Assembly: GCF_012524205.1 (NCBI RefSeq)
Contig: NZ_JABACI010000004.1
Location: 434,001-498,000 of the forward strand
From: Microbacterium salsuginis
Lineage (GTDB): Bacteria; Actinomycetota; Actinomycetes; Actinomycetales; Microbacteriaceae
DNA: 64,000 bases
Direction: 5' to 3'
In this document: positions 54,525 to 63,844 of the stretch, one piece after another
Numbering within the stretch: the first letter of the stretch is position 1
How the letters are laid out: every line of letters starts with the position of its first letter
Program-made: the position numbers and the translations under genes
Notes under the pieces: model-generated
Database searches by the model: none
The model's input: the letters and a program-made list of their open reading frames with translations, nothing else
Told to the model about the DNA's origin: nothing

Positions 54525-56083
54525 GGCTGCGGTTCCGCGTCCTCGGCAACCAGCTGATGCGCAGCCCGTGGCAGCTGGTGGGCTTCTTGTTCGGCGCGCT
54601 CTACGGTCTGGGCCTTCTCGCCGGGATCGTCGTGGGACTCGTCCTCCTCGGATTCGGCGACCTTCAGCTCGCGTCGGACGTCATCGTGGGGGCGGGCTCG
54701 CTGGTGACGCTGGGCTGGGCGCTCGTCCCCCTCGTCGCGTTCGGCGTCGACACGACGCTGGATCCCGACCGTCTCGTGGTCTTCCCGATGTCGCGGGCGC
54801 GCATGATGGTCGCGCTGACGCTCGCCGGCGTGTGCGGCATCCCCGGCATCGTCACGTCGGCGGCGACCCTCGCGACCATCGCGACGTGGGTGCACTGGCC
54901 CGCGGCGACCGTCGCGTGGATCGTGAGCGCGCCCCTCGCCGTCGTGACGGCGGTCGTGGCGTCTCGGACGGTGGCGACGGCCGCCTCGGGGCTCGGCAGC
55001 GGCAGGCGTTTCCGCGAGGTGTCCGGCATCCTGATCTTCATCCCGCTCATCCTCGCGGGACCGATCATCGCCGCTGTCGCGACCGGCTTCGCCGTCAACG
55101 CCGAAGCCCTGCTGGCCCTGCTGCCGGTGCTCGGCTGGACGCCGCTCGGGGCCGCATGGGCGGTGCCGGCCGATGCCGCCGCCGGCGATCTGCTCGCCGC
55201 GGGCGCGAAGCTGCTGATCGCACTCGCGACGCTCGCCGTGCTGTGGGTGCTGTGGCGGCAGTCGCTTGCGCGCTCGCTGGTGAATCCGCGGCGGGCGTCG
55301 GCCGCCGTCGTGAGGGCGGGCTCGATCGGCTGGTTCGGCCGCGTGCCCACCGGGACAGCCGGCGCGATCTTCGCGCGCGCTCTGACGTACTGGACGCGCG
55401 ATCCGCGATATCTGCGGCAGCTCGTGGGGGCGCCTCTGGTGCCGCTGCTGCTGTGGTTCTACGCGCGCGACGGCGATCCGTTCGCCGCGCTCGCGTTCTC
55501 GGCGCCGATCATCGCGTTCGTCATCGGGATCGTCGTCTACGCGGACATCTCGTACGACGGCACGGCGTTCGGCACCGAGCTGATCACCGGAGCCTCCGGC
55601 CGCGCCGACCGGGTCGGCCGCACGTTCGCCGCGGCGGCCGTGGCACTGCCCCTGGTGCTGGTTGCCGCGGTCCTGCCCTTCGCCTTCTCGGGCCGGTGGG
55701 AGCAGTTCCCCGGCATCCTCGGCATGTCGATCGCCATCCTGTTCGTCTGCTACGGCGTGTGCGCCCTGACCTCGGCGCAGCTCGTCGTGCCGGTCGCGGC
55801 GTCTGGGGATAATCCGTTCAAGCGGGTGCCCGGCTCGACGTTCCTGCAGGGGCTCGCGTTCCTCGGCATCTGGCTGGCGGCGCTGCTGCTGTCGGCGCCG
55901 GCTGTCATCGTCGGGGTGATCGGCTTCTTCACCGAGAACGCCGCGATGAGCTGGATCGCGTTCGCGGGCGGCATCGTGCTCGGCTCGGTGGTACTCGCGG
56001 TGGGCATCATGATCGGCGGCAGGATGCTCGACCGCACCGGTCCTGTGCTGCTCGCGCGCCTGAAGGCGATGAAGAACGCCTGA
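54506..56083 (+). CDS. ABC transporter permease
   Basis: The 525-residue membrane protein has about ten to twelve hydrophobic helices. It begins MVATLLRLRFRVLGNQLMRS and overlaps the ATPase gene, so the two form an exporter. The start at 54506 is the first with a normal N-terminus; the long frame upstream is antisense-type noise. No substrate motif is visible. Confidence 0.8.
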   Translation: MVATLLRLRFRVLGNQLMRSPWQLVGFLFGALYGLGLLAGIVVGLVLLGFGDLQLASDVIVGAGSLVTLGWALVPLVAFGVDTTLDPDRLVVFPMSRARMMVALTLAGVCGIPGIVTSAATLATIATWVHWPAATVAWIVSAPLAVVTAVVASRTVATAASGLGSGRRFREVSGILIFIPLILAGPIIAAVATGFAVNAEALLALLPVLGWTPLGAAWAVPADAAAGDLLAAGAKLLIALATLAVLWVLWRQSLARSLVNPRRASAAVVRAGSIGWFGRVPTGTAGAIFARALTYWTRDPRYLRQLVGAPLVPLLLWFYARDGDPFAALAFSAPIIAFVIGIVVYADISYDGTAFGTELITGASGRADRVGRTFAAAAVALPLVLVAAVLPFAFSGRWEQFPGILGMSIAILFVCYGVCALTSAQLVVPVAASGDNPFKRVPGSTFLQGLAFLGIWLAALLLSAPAVIVGVIGFFTENAAMSWIAFAGGIVLGSVVLAVGIMIGGRMLDRTGPVLLARLKAMKNA

Positions 56084-56151
56084 CCGACTTCGTCACCGAA
56101 GCGTCATCGTTTCCGCTCCCGTTGCGTGGGGCATGGGCGCAGGATGGGGAC

Positions 56152-56691
56152 ATGAAGCGCGCCACGGTGGTCGGGATCGTCGTCGGCGGGGTGGTGGCCG
56201 CGGGAGTGGCCGCAGCGGTCGCCCTGTCGCTCGGCGGCGGTGAGGCGCCGGTGATCCCGGCCGCGACGCCGCAGTCCACACCGCCCGAAGCCCGGTCGAC
56301 GCCGAGCGGTGAATCAACTCCGGAGCCCGGCGCGGCGGCGGACGACGAGCCGGAGAACAGCGGCGCAGCGACCTCTCCGGGGGCGTACGTCGAGTACGGC
56401 GACGCGGAGCTCGCCGCGGCCGAGGGCACGCGCGTGCTGTTCTTCCACGCCCCGTGGTGCCCGCAGTGCCGCGCGCTCGAGGCCGACATCCTCGCGTCGG
56501 GGGTGCCTGGCGGCGTCACGGTGCTCAAGGTGGATTACGACTCGCGCCAGGACCTTCGCCAGCGGTACGGGGTGACGATCCAGACCACCCTCGTCGCGCT
56601 CGACGACGCCGGAGACGCGGCGGCGGTCTTCGTCGCGTACGACGAGCCGACGCTGGAGTCGGGCCTGGACGGCCTCGGGCTCACCGGCTGA
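56152..56691 (+). CDS. Membrane-anchored thioredoxin-like protein
   Basis: The 179-residue protein has an N-terminal signal anchor (VVGIVVGGVVAAGVAAAVAL), a Pro/Ser/Thr-rich linker and a thioredoxin domain with the active site CPQC (Cys103, Cys106) in APWCPQCRAL. It is inferred to act outside the membrane as a disulfide reductant or oxidant. The ATG overlaps the next gene, ccdA, by one base (TGATG), so the pair is co-translated. Confidence 0.87.
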   Translation: MKRATVVGIVVGGVVAAGVAAAVALSLGGGEAPVIPAATPQSTPPEARSTPSGESTPEPGAAADDEPENSGAATSPGAYVEYGDAELAAAEGTRVLFFHAPWCPQCRALEADILASGVPGGVTVLKVDYDSRQDLRQRYGVTIQTTLVALDDAGDAAAVFVAYDEPTLESGLDGLGLTG

Positions 56692-57440
56692 TGCTCGCCC
56701 TGACACTCGTCTCGTTCGCCGCCGGAGTGCTCACCGTGCTGGCTCCGTGCGTCCTTCCCCTCCTTCCGGTGATCGTCGGCGGAACGGCCGTGCGCGCCGG
56801 CCCGACGGTTCGCCTGGCGGAGCGTCAGTGGTTCCGGCCGCTCGTGATCGCGGCATCCCTCGCCGTCTCGGTGGTGGTGTTCACGCTGCTGCTCAAGGCG
56901 ACCACGGCGCTGCTGGGCGTACCCGCGTGGGTCTGGCAGGTCACTTCGGGCACGATCGTCGCCGTGCTCGGCGTCGCCATGCTGTTCCCGGGTCTATGGG
57001 AGCGGGTCACCGTCGCCGCCGGATGGCAGGCCGGCGGCGGACGCCTGCTCGATCGCGGATATCGCCGGGGCGGACTCGCCGGCGACATCGCGGTGGGGGC
57101 GGCCCTCGGCCCAGCTTTCAGCAGCTGCAGTCCCACCTACGCGTTGATCGTGGCGACGGTCCTTCCGGCCAGTTTTGGGGTGGGCGTGCTCTATGTCTCG
57201 GCCTACGCCATCGGCCTCGCACTGGCGCTCCTGGGGATCGCGCTGGCGGGCACGGCGCTCGTGCGTCGCCTGGGCTGGCTCTCCGACCCGCACGGCGTGT
57301 TCCGCCGGGTGATCGGCGGTCTGCTCATCCTCGTCGGCCTCGGCGTGGCCCTCGGCTGGGATCGGCTGCTGCAGGCATGGGTGCTCGAGCAGGGCTGGTA
57401 CGGCCCGATCGAGCAGCTCGAGCGCATGCTCCTGCGGTGA
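56691..57440 (+). CDS. ccdA: CcdA-like thiol-disulfide electron carrier
   Basis: The 249-residue protein has six hydrophobic helices and two redox cysteines in conserved positions: Cys20 in LAPCVLPLLP and Cys146 in SSCSPTYA. CcdA/DsbD-type proteins pass electrons from cytoplasmic thioredoxin to extracytoplasmic thiol proteins. Coupled with the upstream thioredoxin-like gene, it forms a two-gene redox relay. No cytochrome c genes are nearby. Confidence 0.9.
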   Translation: MLALTLVSFAAGVLTVLAPCVLPLLPVIVGGTAVRAGPTVRLAERQWFRPLVIAASLAVSVVVFTLLLKATTALLGVPAWVWQVTSGTIVAVLGVAMLFPGLWERVTVAAGWQAGGGRLLDRGYRRGGLAGDIAVGAALGPAFSSCSPTYALIVATVLPASFGVGVLYVSAYAIGLALALLGIALAGTALVRRLGWLSDPHGVFRRVIGGLLILVGLGVALGWDRLLQAWVLEQGWYGPIEQLERMLLR

Positions 57441-57468
57441 TAGGGACCACGGATGCTCCTGCCGGGCC

Positions 57469-58434
57469 TCACGCGGAGGTCAGCAGGTCCAGCAGCTCGC
57501 GGTAGCGGGCGGCGGTGCGCTCGACCACGTCCTGCGGCAGCGCCGGCGGCTCGCCCTGCTTGTCCCAGTTGGCGGCGAGCCAGTCCCGCACGATCTGCTT
57601 GTCGAAGCTCGCCATGCGCTCCTCGGGCGTCGTGCCCGACTCCCATGCCGCGGCATCCCAATACCGTGACGAATCGCTCGTGAGCACCTCGTCGGCCAGC
57701 GTCATGACGCCGTTCTCGTCGACGCCGAACTCGAACTTGGTGTCGGCGAGGATCACGCCGCGGCCCTCCGCGGTGCGTGCCGCGCGCGCGTAGATCTCGA
57801 GCGAGAGGTCACGGAGCTCTTCGGCGCGGTCTGCGCCGACCAGTTCCACCGTGCGCTCGAACGAGATGTTCTCGTCGTGCTCGCCCATCGGTGCCTTGAA
57901 CGCGGGGGTGTAGATCGGCTCGGGAAGCCGGTCGCCGTTGGACAGGCCGGCGGGCAGCGGGATGCCGCAGACCGTGCCGTCGGCCTGGTACTCGGCCCAT
58001 CCCGATCCCGTGAGATACCCGCGCACGACGCACTCGATCGGCTGCATGTCGAGGCTCTTCACCACCATCGCGCGCCCGGTGACGGCATCCGGAATCAGTC
58101 TCTGCACGTCGTCGGCGGTGTTCGCCTCGCCGTCCGCGCCGCGGGTCAGCGTGTGCGAGGCCGCGAGATGGTTCGGGATGCTGCGCCCGCCGTCCGCGCC
58201 CGCGAGTCGGTCGAACCACCACAGGCTGAGCGTGGTCAGCAGCACGCCCTTGCCCGGGATCCCGGGGTCGAGCACGTGGTCGAAGGCGCTCACGCGATCG
58301 CTCGCGACGACCAGCATGCGCGCGGGCTGGGCGCCCTCGGCGGTGTCGGCGGGGACGTACAGGTCCCGCACCTTGCCGGAGTACACGTGCCGCCAGCCGG
58401 GCAGGTCGAGGGCAGAGGGGGTCGCGTCCGTCAC
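57469..58434 (-). CDS. purC: Phosphoribosylaminoimidazole-succinocarboxamide synthase
   Basis: The 321-residue enzyme makes SAICAR from CAIR and aspartate. SGKVRDLY near residue 17 and DTKFEFGVDE in the middle are family motifs. The GTG at 58434 (VTDATPSAL) is chosen because GATAAT at 58442-58447 lies 7 nt upstream; the ATG at 58443 would fall inside that hexamer. If another promoter is used, 58443 or 58461 could serve. Confidence 0.93.
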   Translation of the reverse strand: MTDATPSALDLPGWRHVYSGKVRDLYVPADTAEGAQPARMLVVASDRVSAFDHVLDPGIPGKGVLLTTLSLWWFDRLAGADGGRSIPNHLAASHTLTRGADGEANTADDVQRLIPDAVTGRAMVVKSLDMQPIECVVRGYLTGSGWAEYQADGTVCGIPLPAGLSNGDRLPEPIYTPAFKAPMGEHDENISFERTVELVGADRAEELRDLSLEIYARAARTAEGRGVILADTKFEFGVDENGVMTLADEVLTSDSSRYWDAAAWESGTTPEERMASFDKQIVRDWLAANWDKQGEPPALPQDVVERTAARYRELLDLLTSA

Positions 58435-58441
58435 CCGCACC

Positions 58442-58447
58442 ATTATC
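58442..58447 (-). promoter_or_regulatory. -10 hexamer of leaderless promoter (purC)
   Basis: GATAAT on the minus strand, 7 nt before the GTG at 58434. Confidence 0.45.
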
Positions 58448-58464
58448 CCCGGAGTGTGCAACCG

Positions 58465-59118
58465 CTACCGGCGGGCGCGTGCCCGCTCGGTCGCCCAGAT
58501 CGCGAGCTCGACGCGGTTCCGTGTGCCGAGCTTGGCCGTGATGCTCGACAGATGCGTCTTGACGGTGCTGAGCGAGATGTGCAGGGCGCGGCCGATCTCG
58601 TCGTTGCCCAGGCCCCGCGCGACCGCGGCGAGCACATCCTCCTCGCGATCGGTCAGCGGACTGGTCGGCTGCCTGAGAGCGTCCGGCCGGGAACCCGCGA
58701 ACGCCTCGATCAGTCGCACCGTGATGTTCGGGTCGATGAGGGCCTCGCCGCGAGCGGCCGCGCGCACCGCCTCGGTCAAGAGCACCGGACCGGCGTTCTT
58801 GAGCAGAAACCCGCGGGCGCCGGCGCGCAGCGCGGCGTAGACGTACTCGTCGAGATCGAACGTCGTGACGACCACGACGGCGGGCGCGTCGTCGCCTCCG
58901 TCCGCGGTGAGCTCTCGCGTGGCCTGCACGCCGTCCATCACCGGCATCCGGATGTCGATCAGGCACACATCGGGGCGGATCCTGCGAGCGAGCGCGACGG
59001 CCGCGGCGCCGTCGGCCGCCTCACCGACCACGTCGATGCCCGGCTGCGCCCCGAGGATCATGCGAAGCCCGGTGCGCACGAGTTCTTGATCGTCGGCGAT
59101 CAGCACGCGCACGCTCAT
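58465..59118 (-). CDS. NarL/LuxR-type response regulator
   Basis: The 217-residue regulator has a receiver domain with Asp55 in CLIDIRMPVMDG and switch Lys in GFLLKNAGP, then a LuxR HTH (LTDREEDVLAAVARGLGNDEI, ending KTHLSS). It is coupled to the histidine kinase by a 4-nt overlap. The target genes are unknown. The start MSVRVLIADD is used; a longer frame exists upstream. Confidence 0.9.
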   Translation of the reverse strand: MSVRVLIADDQELVRTGLRMILGAQPGIDVVGEAADGAAAVALARRIRPDVCLIDIRMPVMDGVQATRELTADGGDDAPAVVVVTTFDLDEYVYAALRAGARGFLLKNAGPVLLTEAVRAAARGEALIDPNITVRLIEAFAGSRPDALRQPTSPLTDREEDVLAAVARGLGNDEIGRALHISLSTVKTHLSSITAKLGTRNRVELAIWATERARARR

Positions 59119-60245
59119 GCGGCCCATCCTCGCCGGGGAAGCGTCGCGATGACGTCCCACCCGCCGCCGGGTGCGGGGCCGGCCGAGCAGGTGCCGCCGA
59201 GCAGGGCGGCGCGTTCCCGCATGCCGGCGAGGCCGTGGCCGGGAAGAGCGGATGCCGCAGCCGCACCGTCGTCGTGCACGTCCAGGCGCACGCCGGCGTC
59301 GTCGATCGTCACGCGCAGGTCGATGCGGGTGGCGTTGCGCGCGTGCTGCCGCGCGTTGCTCACCGCCTCCCGGGCGAGCCGGAACACGGCGGCGGCGATC
59401 GCGGGCGGGACGGCGTCCGCCGCGCCCGCGATCTCGACGGCGACTTCCGGCCCCCCGACGTCGGGGCGGGCCAGGTCGCGCAGCTCGGCCAGACCCGGCG
59501 TGGGCGCGAGGTCTGCGGCATCCGTCCCACGCAGCAGTCCCACGATCGAGCGCATCTCATGCAGCGTGCGCGACGCCTCGCGCTCGATGTCGCGCAGCAC
59601 GCGGGCGGCGGCATCGGGATCGGTGGACGCGACCGCGGTGCCCGCCTGCGCCTGGATGGCGATCGCCGACACGTGATGCGCGACGGTGTCGTGAAGGTCG
59701 CGGGCGAGCTCTGCGCGTTCGCGCATCCGGACGCCGTCGAGCTCGCGGGCACGCGTACGGGCACGAGCCCGGGTCGCGAGGGCGACCGCACCCGTCGCGA
59801 CGGCGACGGCGATCCCGCCGATGGTGTCGGCGAGCGTGGCGTCGCCGGTGAGGAACGACAGCGTCACGCCCGCGGCCACGAGGGCCCCGCCCAGCAGGAT
59901 CGCTCGTCCCGTCGCCCAGCGGAAGACGGCGTAGAGCAGGATGAGGAAGTACGCGGTCGTGTAGAGCTGCGGCTCCCCGCCCGTGGCGAGACCGACGCCC
60001 GTGCCGACGACGAACGCGATCGCGAGCATCGTCAGGGGGCGGGTGCGTCGCCACAGGAGGGTGGGCGCGAGTGCCGCCAGCACCGCCGCCCACAGCCACC
60101 GCGACGGGACCTCGGGCCGCACGGATGCCTCGAACAAGGCCAGACACGCCAGCAGACCGACCAGCGCCCAGTCCCGCCAGACCCGTCGCGGCGGTGCGGG
60201 GGAGGCCGCCGGCGCGCCCCAGAGCGCGCGGACCGGGCTCGTCAT
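59115..60245 (-). CDS. Sensor histidine kinase (NarX/HisKA_3 type)
   Basis: The 376-residue kinase has four to five N-terminal membrane helices and a HisKA_3 domain with His185 in ARDLHDTVAHHVSA. A HATPase domain (REAVSNARQHARNA, then GHGLAGMRERA) follows. It pairs with the adjacent NarL-type regulator. TATCAT lies 6 nt before the ATG, so the mRNA is likely leaderless. The stimulus is unknown. Confidence 0.9.
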   Translation of the reverse strand: MTSPVRALWGAPAASPAPPRRVWRDWALVGLLACLALFEASVRPEVPSRWLWAAVLAALAPTLLWRRTRPLTMLAIAFVVGTGVGLATGGEPQLYTTAYFLILLYAVFRWATGRAILLGGALVAAGVTLSFLTGDATLADTIGGIAVAVATGAVALATRARARTRARELDGVRMRERAELARDLHDTVAHHVSAIAIQAQAGTAVASTDPDAAARVLRDIEREASRTLHEMRSIVGLLRGTDAADLAPTPGLAELRDLARPDVGGPEVAVEIAGAADAVPPAIAAAVFRLAREAVSNARQHARNATRIDLRVTIDDAGVRLDVHDDGAAAASALPGHGLAGMRERAALLGGTCSAGPAPGGGWDVIATLPRRGWAA

Positions 60246-60249
60246 GGCT

Positions 60250-60948
60250 TCATGATAGGCGCGCCGCACCGGCGATCCGGCGGGGGCGGCCGGCGGGTGA
60301 GCCCCCGCGTCGCGTACGACGGGCGATGACGATCTCGGCGATCAGGAGGTTGATCACCCAGCCCGCACCCATGAGGACGGAGTGCATGGTCTGGCCCGGC
60401 TCGCCGAGCGCGAGAGTCCAGGGCAGGAACGTGAAGACCTGGGTGCCGGCACCCAGCCCGATCGCGTACGCGCGGGTCATCCACGCGCTGTGCGTGCGCA
60501 CATCGCCGCGCCGGATCGCGACGACCGCGACGACGATCCCGGCGGCCATCGCCGTGCCGAACACGAGCCGCATGACGTAGAGGCCGGGACCGTTCACGGC
60601 GGGCATCGTGTAGAAGAGCGTCATCCACAGCGCGGACAGCGCCGAGAGGAGCCCCGCGGGCGCCGCCACCCGCCCGGCGATCCGATGCCAGCGCCGCCGC
60701 CGCAGCGAGGGTGCGAACTGGAGCGCACCCAGCACGAGGAACACCGTCGAGCCGACGATATGCACGACCACCGGAGCGGGTGAGTCGAAGAAGCGGGCGT
60801 TCGCCGCGGTGACGTCCTCGCCCACCGCGAGCGATGTGACCCGGAAGGCTCCGGCCACGATCGGTACGAGGCTGAGCGCGATGAGCCCTGCAGGGGCGAG
60901 CCACTCGGGGCGTCGAGGAACCGGACGAGGGAGGACGGCAGCTGTCAT
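60250..60948 (-). CDS. DUF2306 membrane protein
   Basis: The 232-residue protein has about six hydrophobic helices and DUF2306 features (HIVGSTVFLVLGALQFAPSLR, then RRWHRIAGRV and RTHSAWMTRAYA). These could be heme-like or redox helices, but the function is unknown. It lies 4 nt upstream of the histidine kinase start, whose -10 hexamer overlaps its stop codon. Confidence 0.75.
   Translation of the reverse strand: MTAAVLPRPVPRRPEWLAPAGLIALSLVPIVAGAFRVTSLAVGEDVTAANARFFDSPAPVVVHIVGSTVFLVLGALQFAPSLRRRRWHRIAGRVAAPAGLLSALSALWMTLFYTMPAVNGPGLYVMRLVFGTAMAAGIVVAVVAIRRGDVRTHSAWMTRAYAIGLGAGTQVFTFLPWTLALGEPGQTMHSVLMGAGWVINLLIAEIVIARRTRRGGSPAGRPRRIAGAARLS
60252..60257 (-). promoter_or_regulatory. -10 hexamer of leaderless promoter (histidine kinase)
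   Basis: TATCAT on the minus strand, 6 nt before the ATG at 60245. It overlaps the end of the DUF2306 gene. Confidence 0.5.
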
Positions 60949-61115
60949 GACGCCATGCTCGCGGGGACGGATGCCTCGCCGCATCGACCGCGGGGCCCGA
61001 ACCGGATCGGCCATTCGGCCGATCCGGCGCCCCGTCGCCCTGCGACCGCATGACGCGGCGTACGCGCTTTGTCAACCCGATGGCGCGTCGGCGGGGCCAC
61101 CGCCACCATGGGCGT

Positions 61116-61274
61116 ATGACAGCACTCGCAGTGACCCTGCTCATCATCGGAATCGTGCTGCTGCTGTTCGGCGTGTTCGTCGAGGCGGTGCAGTTCCTGC
61201 TGTGGATCGGCATCATCATCCTGGTGATCGCCGTCATCGCGTGGCTGATGCGATTCATTCGTCGTCAGACGTGA
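61116..61274 (+). CDS. Small membrane protein
   Basis: The 52-residue ORF is almost entirely two hydrophobic segments (LLIIGIVLLLFGVFVEAVQF and IIILVIAVIAWLM) followed by RFIRRQT. Similar short proteins are common in actinobacteria, but I know no function. The ATG at 61116 starts the hydrophobic region; codons upstream are Arg-rich and look non-coding. A nested hairpin follows. Confidence 0.65.
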   Translation: MTALAVTLLIIGIVLLLFGVFVEAVQFLLWIGIIILVIAVIAWLMRFIRRQT

Positions 61275-61287
61275 CGAACGCCGTCCG

Positions 61288-61334
61288 GTCTTCGGCTGTG
61301 AAGTCGCCGCATCGACGACTTCTCGGCCGAAGAC
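61288..61334 (+). terminator. Nested hairpin after the small membrane protein gene
   Basis: Outer arms GTCTTCGGC (61288-61296) and GCCGAAGAC (61326-61334) enclose inner arms GAAGTCG (61300-61306) and CGACTTC (61316-61322). This could be a terminator or a small structured RNA. Confidence 0.5.
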
Positions 61335-61415
61335 GGGCGTAGCCTGACGACAACGATGCCCTGGACCCGGCATCCGCGGCCTGCACCATAGCGAGCCGCG
61401 GGACGGGACTGGAGC

Positions 61416-62513
61416 ATGAACGAGCAACAGGCCCGCGAGGTAAGAGACCTCTCGCCGGGTCGCCACCGCGCCGGCAACGATTTCACCGAACTCTCGCGCA
61501 TCGTGACGTCGAGCGGCCTCATGCGCCGACGTTACGGCTACTACTGGGCCAAGCTCATCGGCTCGGTGCTCGTGCTGGCAGCCGCGATCGCCGTCTTCAT
61601 CCTGATCGGCGACACGTGGTGGCAGCTGTTCACCGCCGCGGCACTGGCCGTCGTGTTCACCCAGATCGCGATGCTGGGCCATGACGCCGCGCATCGCCAG
61701 ATCTTCGTGTCGGGAAAGTGGAACGACTGGACGTCGCTCGTCCTCGGCAACCTCCTGGTGGGCATGAGCTACGGGTGGTGGCAGCACAAGCACACCCGTC
61801 ACCACGCCAACCCCAACAAGATCGGCACCGATCCCGACATCGAGCTGCCGGTCATCGCGTTCACGCCCGAACAGGTGGAGCGGCGTTCGCGCCGTCACGG
61901 CGCCGCGGTGAACTGGCTCATGGCCCACCAGGGGCTGTTCTTCTTCCCGATCCTGCTGCTCGAGGGGCTCTCGCTGCACGCGTCAGGGGTTCGGCGGGTG
62001 TTCTCGCCCGAGCCCCTCCGCCGTCGGTGGGTCGAGGCCGGGTTCCTGCTACTGCGGATCGGCGCCTACCTGGCGCTCGTCTTCGTGGTGCTCTCGCCCG
62101 GCATCGCCGCGGTGTTCCTGGCCGTGCAGCTGGGCGTCTTCGGTGTGTACATGGGGCTGTCGTTCGCGCCCAACCACAAGGGCATGCCGCTCGTGCCCGC
62201 GAACCTGAAGCTCGACTTCCTCCGCCGGCAGGTGCTGATGAGCCGCAACATCCGCGGCAGCAGGGTGCTCGATGTCGCGATGGGCGGGCTGAACTACCAG
62301 ATCGAGCATCACCTGTTCCCGTCGATGCCGCGGCCGCACCTGCGCGAGGCGTCGCGCACGATCCGGCAGTACTGCCTCGACCACGGCGTGCGCTACACCG
62401 AGACGGGACTGTGGGAGTCGTACGCGATCGTCACGCGGTACATCAACCGCGTCGGGCTCGGTGAGCGAGACCCGTTCGAGTGCCCACTGCTGCAGCAGCG
62501 CGCGGCGGTGTGA
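61416..62513 (+). CDS. Membrane fatty acid desaturase (acyl-CoA/acyl-lipid type)
   Basis: The 365-residue membrane enzyme has the three histidine boxes of front-end or acyl desaturases: GHDAAHRQ, HKHTRHHAN and NYQIEHHLFPSMPRPHL. About four helices flank them. It should introduce a double bond into membrane lipids using a di-iron centre. GGACTGGAG precedes the ATG. It converges with purD. Confidence 0.9.
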   Translation: MNEQQAREVRDLSPGRHRAGNDFTELSRIVTSSGLMRRRYGYYWAKLIGSVLVLAAAIAVFILIGDTWWQLFTAAALAVVFTQIAMLGHDAAHRQIFVSGKWNDWTSLVLGNLLVGMSYGWWQHKHTRHHANPNKIGTDPDIELPVIAFTPEQVERRSRRHGAAVNWLMAHQGLFFFPILLLEGLSLHASGVRRVFSPEPLRRRWVEAGFLLLRIGAYLALVFVVLSPGIAAVFLAVQLGVFGVYMGLSFAPNHKGMPLVPANLKLDFLRRQVLMSRNIRGSRVLDVAMGGLNYQIEHHLFPSMPRPHLREASRTIRQYCLDHGVRYTETGLWESYAIVTRYINRVGLGERDPFECPLLQQRAAV

Positions 62514-62532
62514 CCGCTCGCGCCGGGGCTCG

Positions 62533-63804
62533 TCAGCCTTCGATGACGCGGTCCGCGATGTCGGTGCGGTGCTGTCCGCCCTCCAGGCCGATCTCGGCGA
62601 CCGCGCGGTAGACCCGGTCCCGCGCCTCGGTGAAGGTCGTCCCGAGCCCGACGACGTTGAGCACGCGCCCTCCCGTCGCCACCAGACCGCCGTCGGTCTC
62701 GGCGGTCGCGGCGTGCGCGAGGTGCACGCCTTCGACAGCCTCGGCCGCGTGCAGGCCGGTGAGGGGGCGGCCGGTGACCGGCGCCGCCGGATATCCCTCG
62801 CTCGCCAGCACCACCGTCACCGCGACGGCTTCGGCGAACGCCGGCTGCGGCCGGTCTTCGAGGTGACCGGATGCCGCGGCCAGCAGCAGCTCCGACAGCG
62901 GGTCGATCAGCCGCGGCAGCACGACCTGCGTCTCGGGGTCGCCGAAGCGCGCGTTGAACTCGATCACCTTGACGCCGGCGTCGGTGAGGATGAGCCCGGC
63001 GTACAGGAGCCCGATGAACGGGGTGCCCTCGGCATCCAGCTGACGGATCACCGGCTCAGCGATCTCGCGGGTGACGAGATCGACGAACTCCGCCTCGCCG
63101 CCGAAGCGCTCCGACAGCCACGGCAGCGGCGAGTATGCGCCCATGCCGCCGGTGTTGGGCCCTTCGTCGCCGTCGAGCAGCCGCTTGTAGTCCTGCGCGG
63201 GGCTGAGCGGCACGACGTGGTCGCCGTCGCTCAGGAAGAACAGCGACACCTCGGGCCCGGCGAGGAACTCTTCCACGAGCACCGGCCCGAGCGGCAGATA
63301 GGCCTCGGCGTGGGCGAGCGCGGCGGCCCGGTCGTCGGTGACGATGACGCCCTTGCCTGCGGCGAGCCCGTCGGCCTTGACCACGTGCGGGGCGCCCAGC
63401 TCGTCGAACGCGGCCTCGACCTCGGCCCGGCTCGCGGCGCGGACCGCGCGGCCCGTGGGCACGCCCGCGGCATCCATGATCCGCTTCGCGAAGGCCTTCG
63501 AGCCCTCGAGCTGCGCCGCCGCCTTGCCCGGACCGAACACGGGGATGCCGCGCTCGCGCACGGCATCGGCGACGCCGGCCACCAGCGGGGCCTCGGGCCC
63601 GATGACGACGAGGTCGATGTGGTTCTCGTTCGCGAAGCTCGTGACCGCGGCCGGGTCGTTCGCGTCGAGCGCGACGAGCTGCGCGTGCTGGGCGATTCCG
63701 GCGTTGCCGGGGGCGGCGAAGATCTCGTGCTCCGCCTCCTCCGCACGCAGGGCGAGGATGATGGCGTGCTCGCGCGCGCCCGAGCCGAGGACCAGGATCT
63801 TCAC
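62533..63804 (-). CDS. purD: Phosphoribosylamine-glycine ligase
   Basis: The 423-residue ATP-grasp enzyme makes GAR in purine synthesis. Motifs include GSGAREHA at the start, GPEAPLVAGVADAVRERGIP and NTGGMGAYSP. The GTG at 63804 is supported by TAGGCT 6 nt upstream, predicting a leaderless mRNA. A perfect 60-bp palindrome lies 40 bp upstream of the start. Confidence 0.96.
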   Translation of the reverse strand: MKILVLGSGAREHAIILALRAEEAEHEIFAAPGNAGIAQHAQLVALDANDPAAVTSFANENHIDLVVIGPEAPLVAGVADAVRERGIPVFGPGKAAAQLEGSKAFAKRIMDAAGVPTGRAVRAASRAEVEAAFDELGAPHVVKADGLAAGKGVIVTDDRAAALAHAEAYLPLGPVLVEEFLAGPEVSLFFLSDGDHVVPLSPAQDYKRLLDGDEGPNTGGMGAYSPLPWLSERFGGEAEFVDLVTREIAEPVIRQLDAEGTPFIGLLYAGLILTDAGVKVIEFNARFGDPETQVVLPRLIDPLSELLLAAASGHLEDRPQPAFAEAVAVTVVLASEGYPAAPVTGRPLTGLHAAEAVEGVHLAHAATAETDGGLVATGGRVLNVVGLGTTFTEARDRVYRAVAEIGLEGGQHRTDIADRVIEG

Positions 63805-63810
63805 CCGGCC

Positions 63811-63816
63811 AGCCTA
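63811..63816 (-). promoter_or_regulatory. -10 hexamer of leaderless promoter (purD)
   Basis: TAGGCT on the minus strand, 6 nt before the GTG at 63804. Confidence 0.55.
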
Positions 63817-63844
63817 CCCAGCCCCCTTCCCCCCCTTCCCCCCT

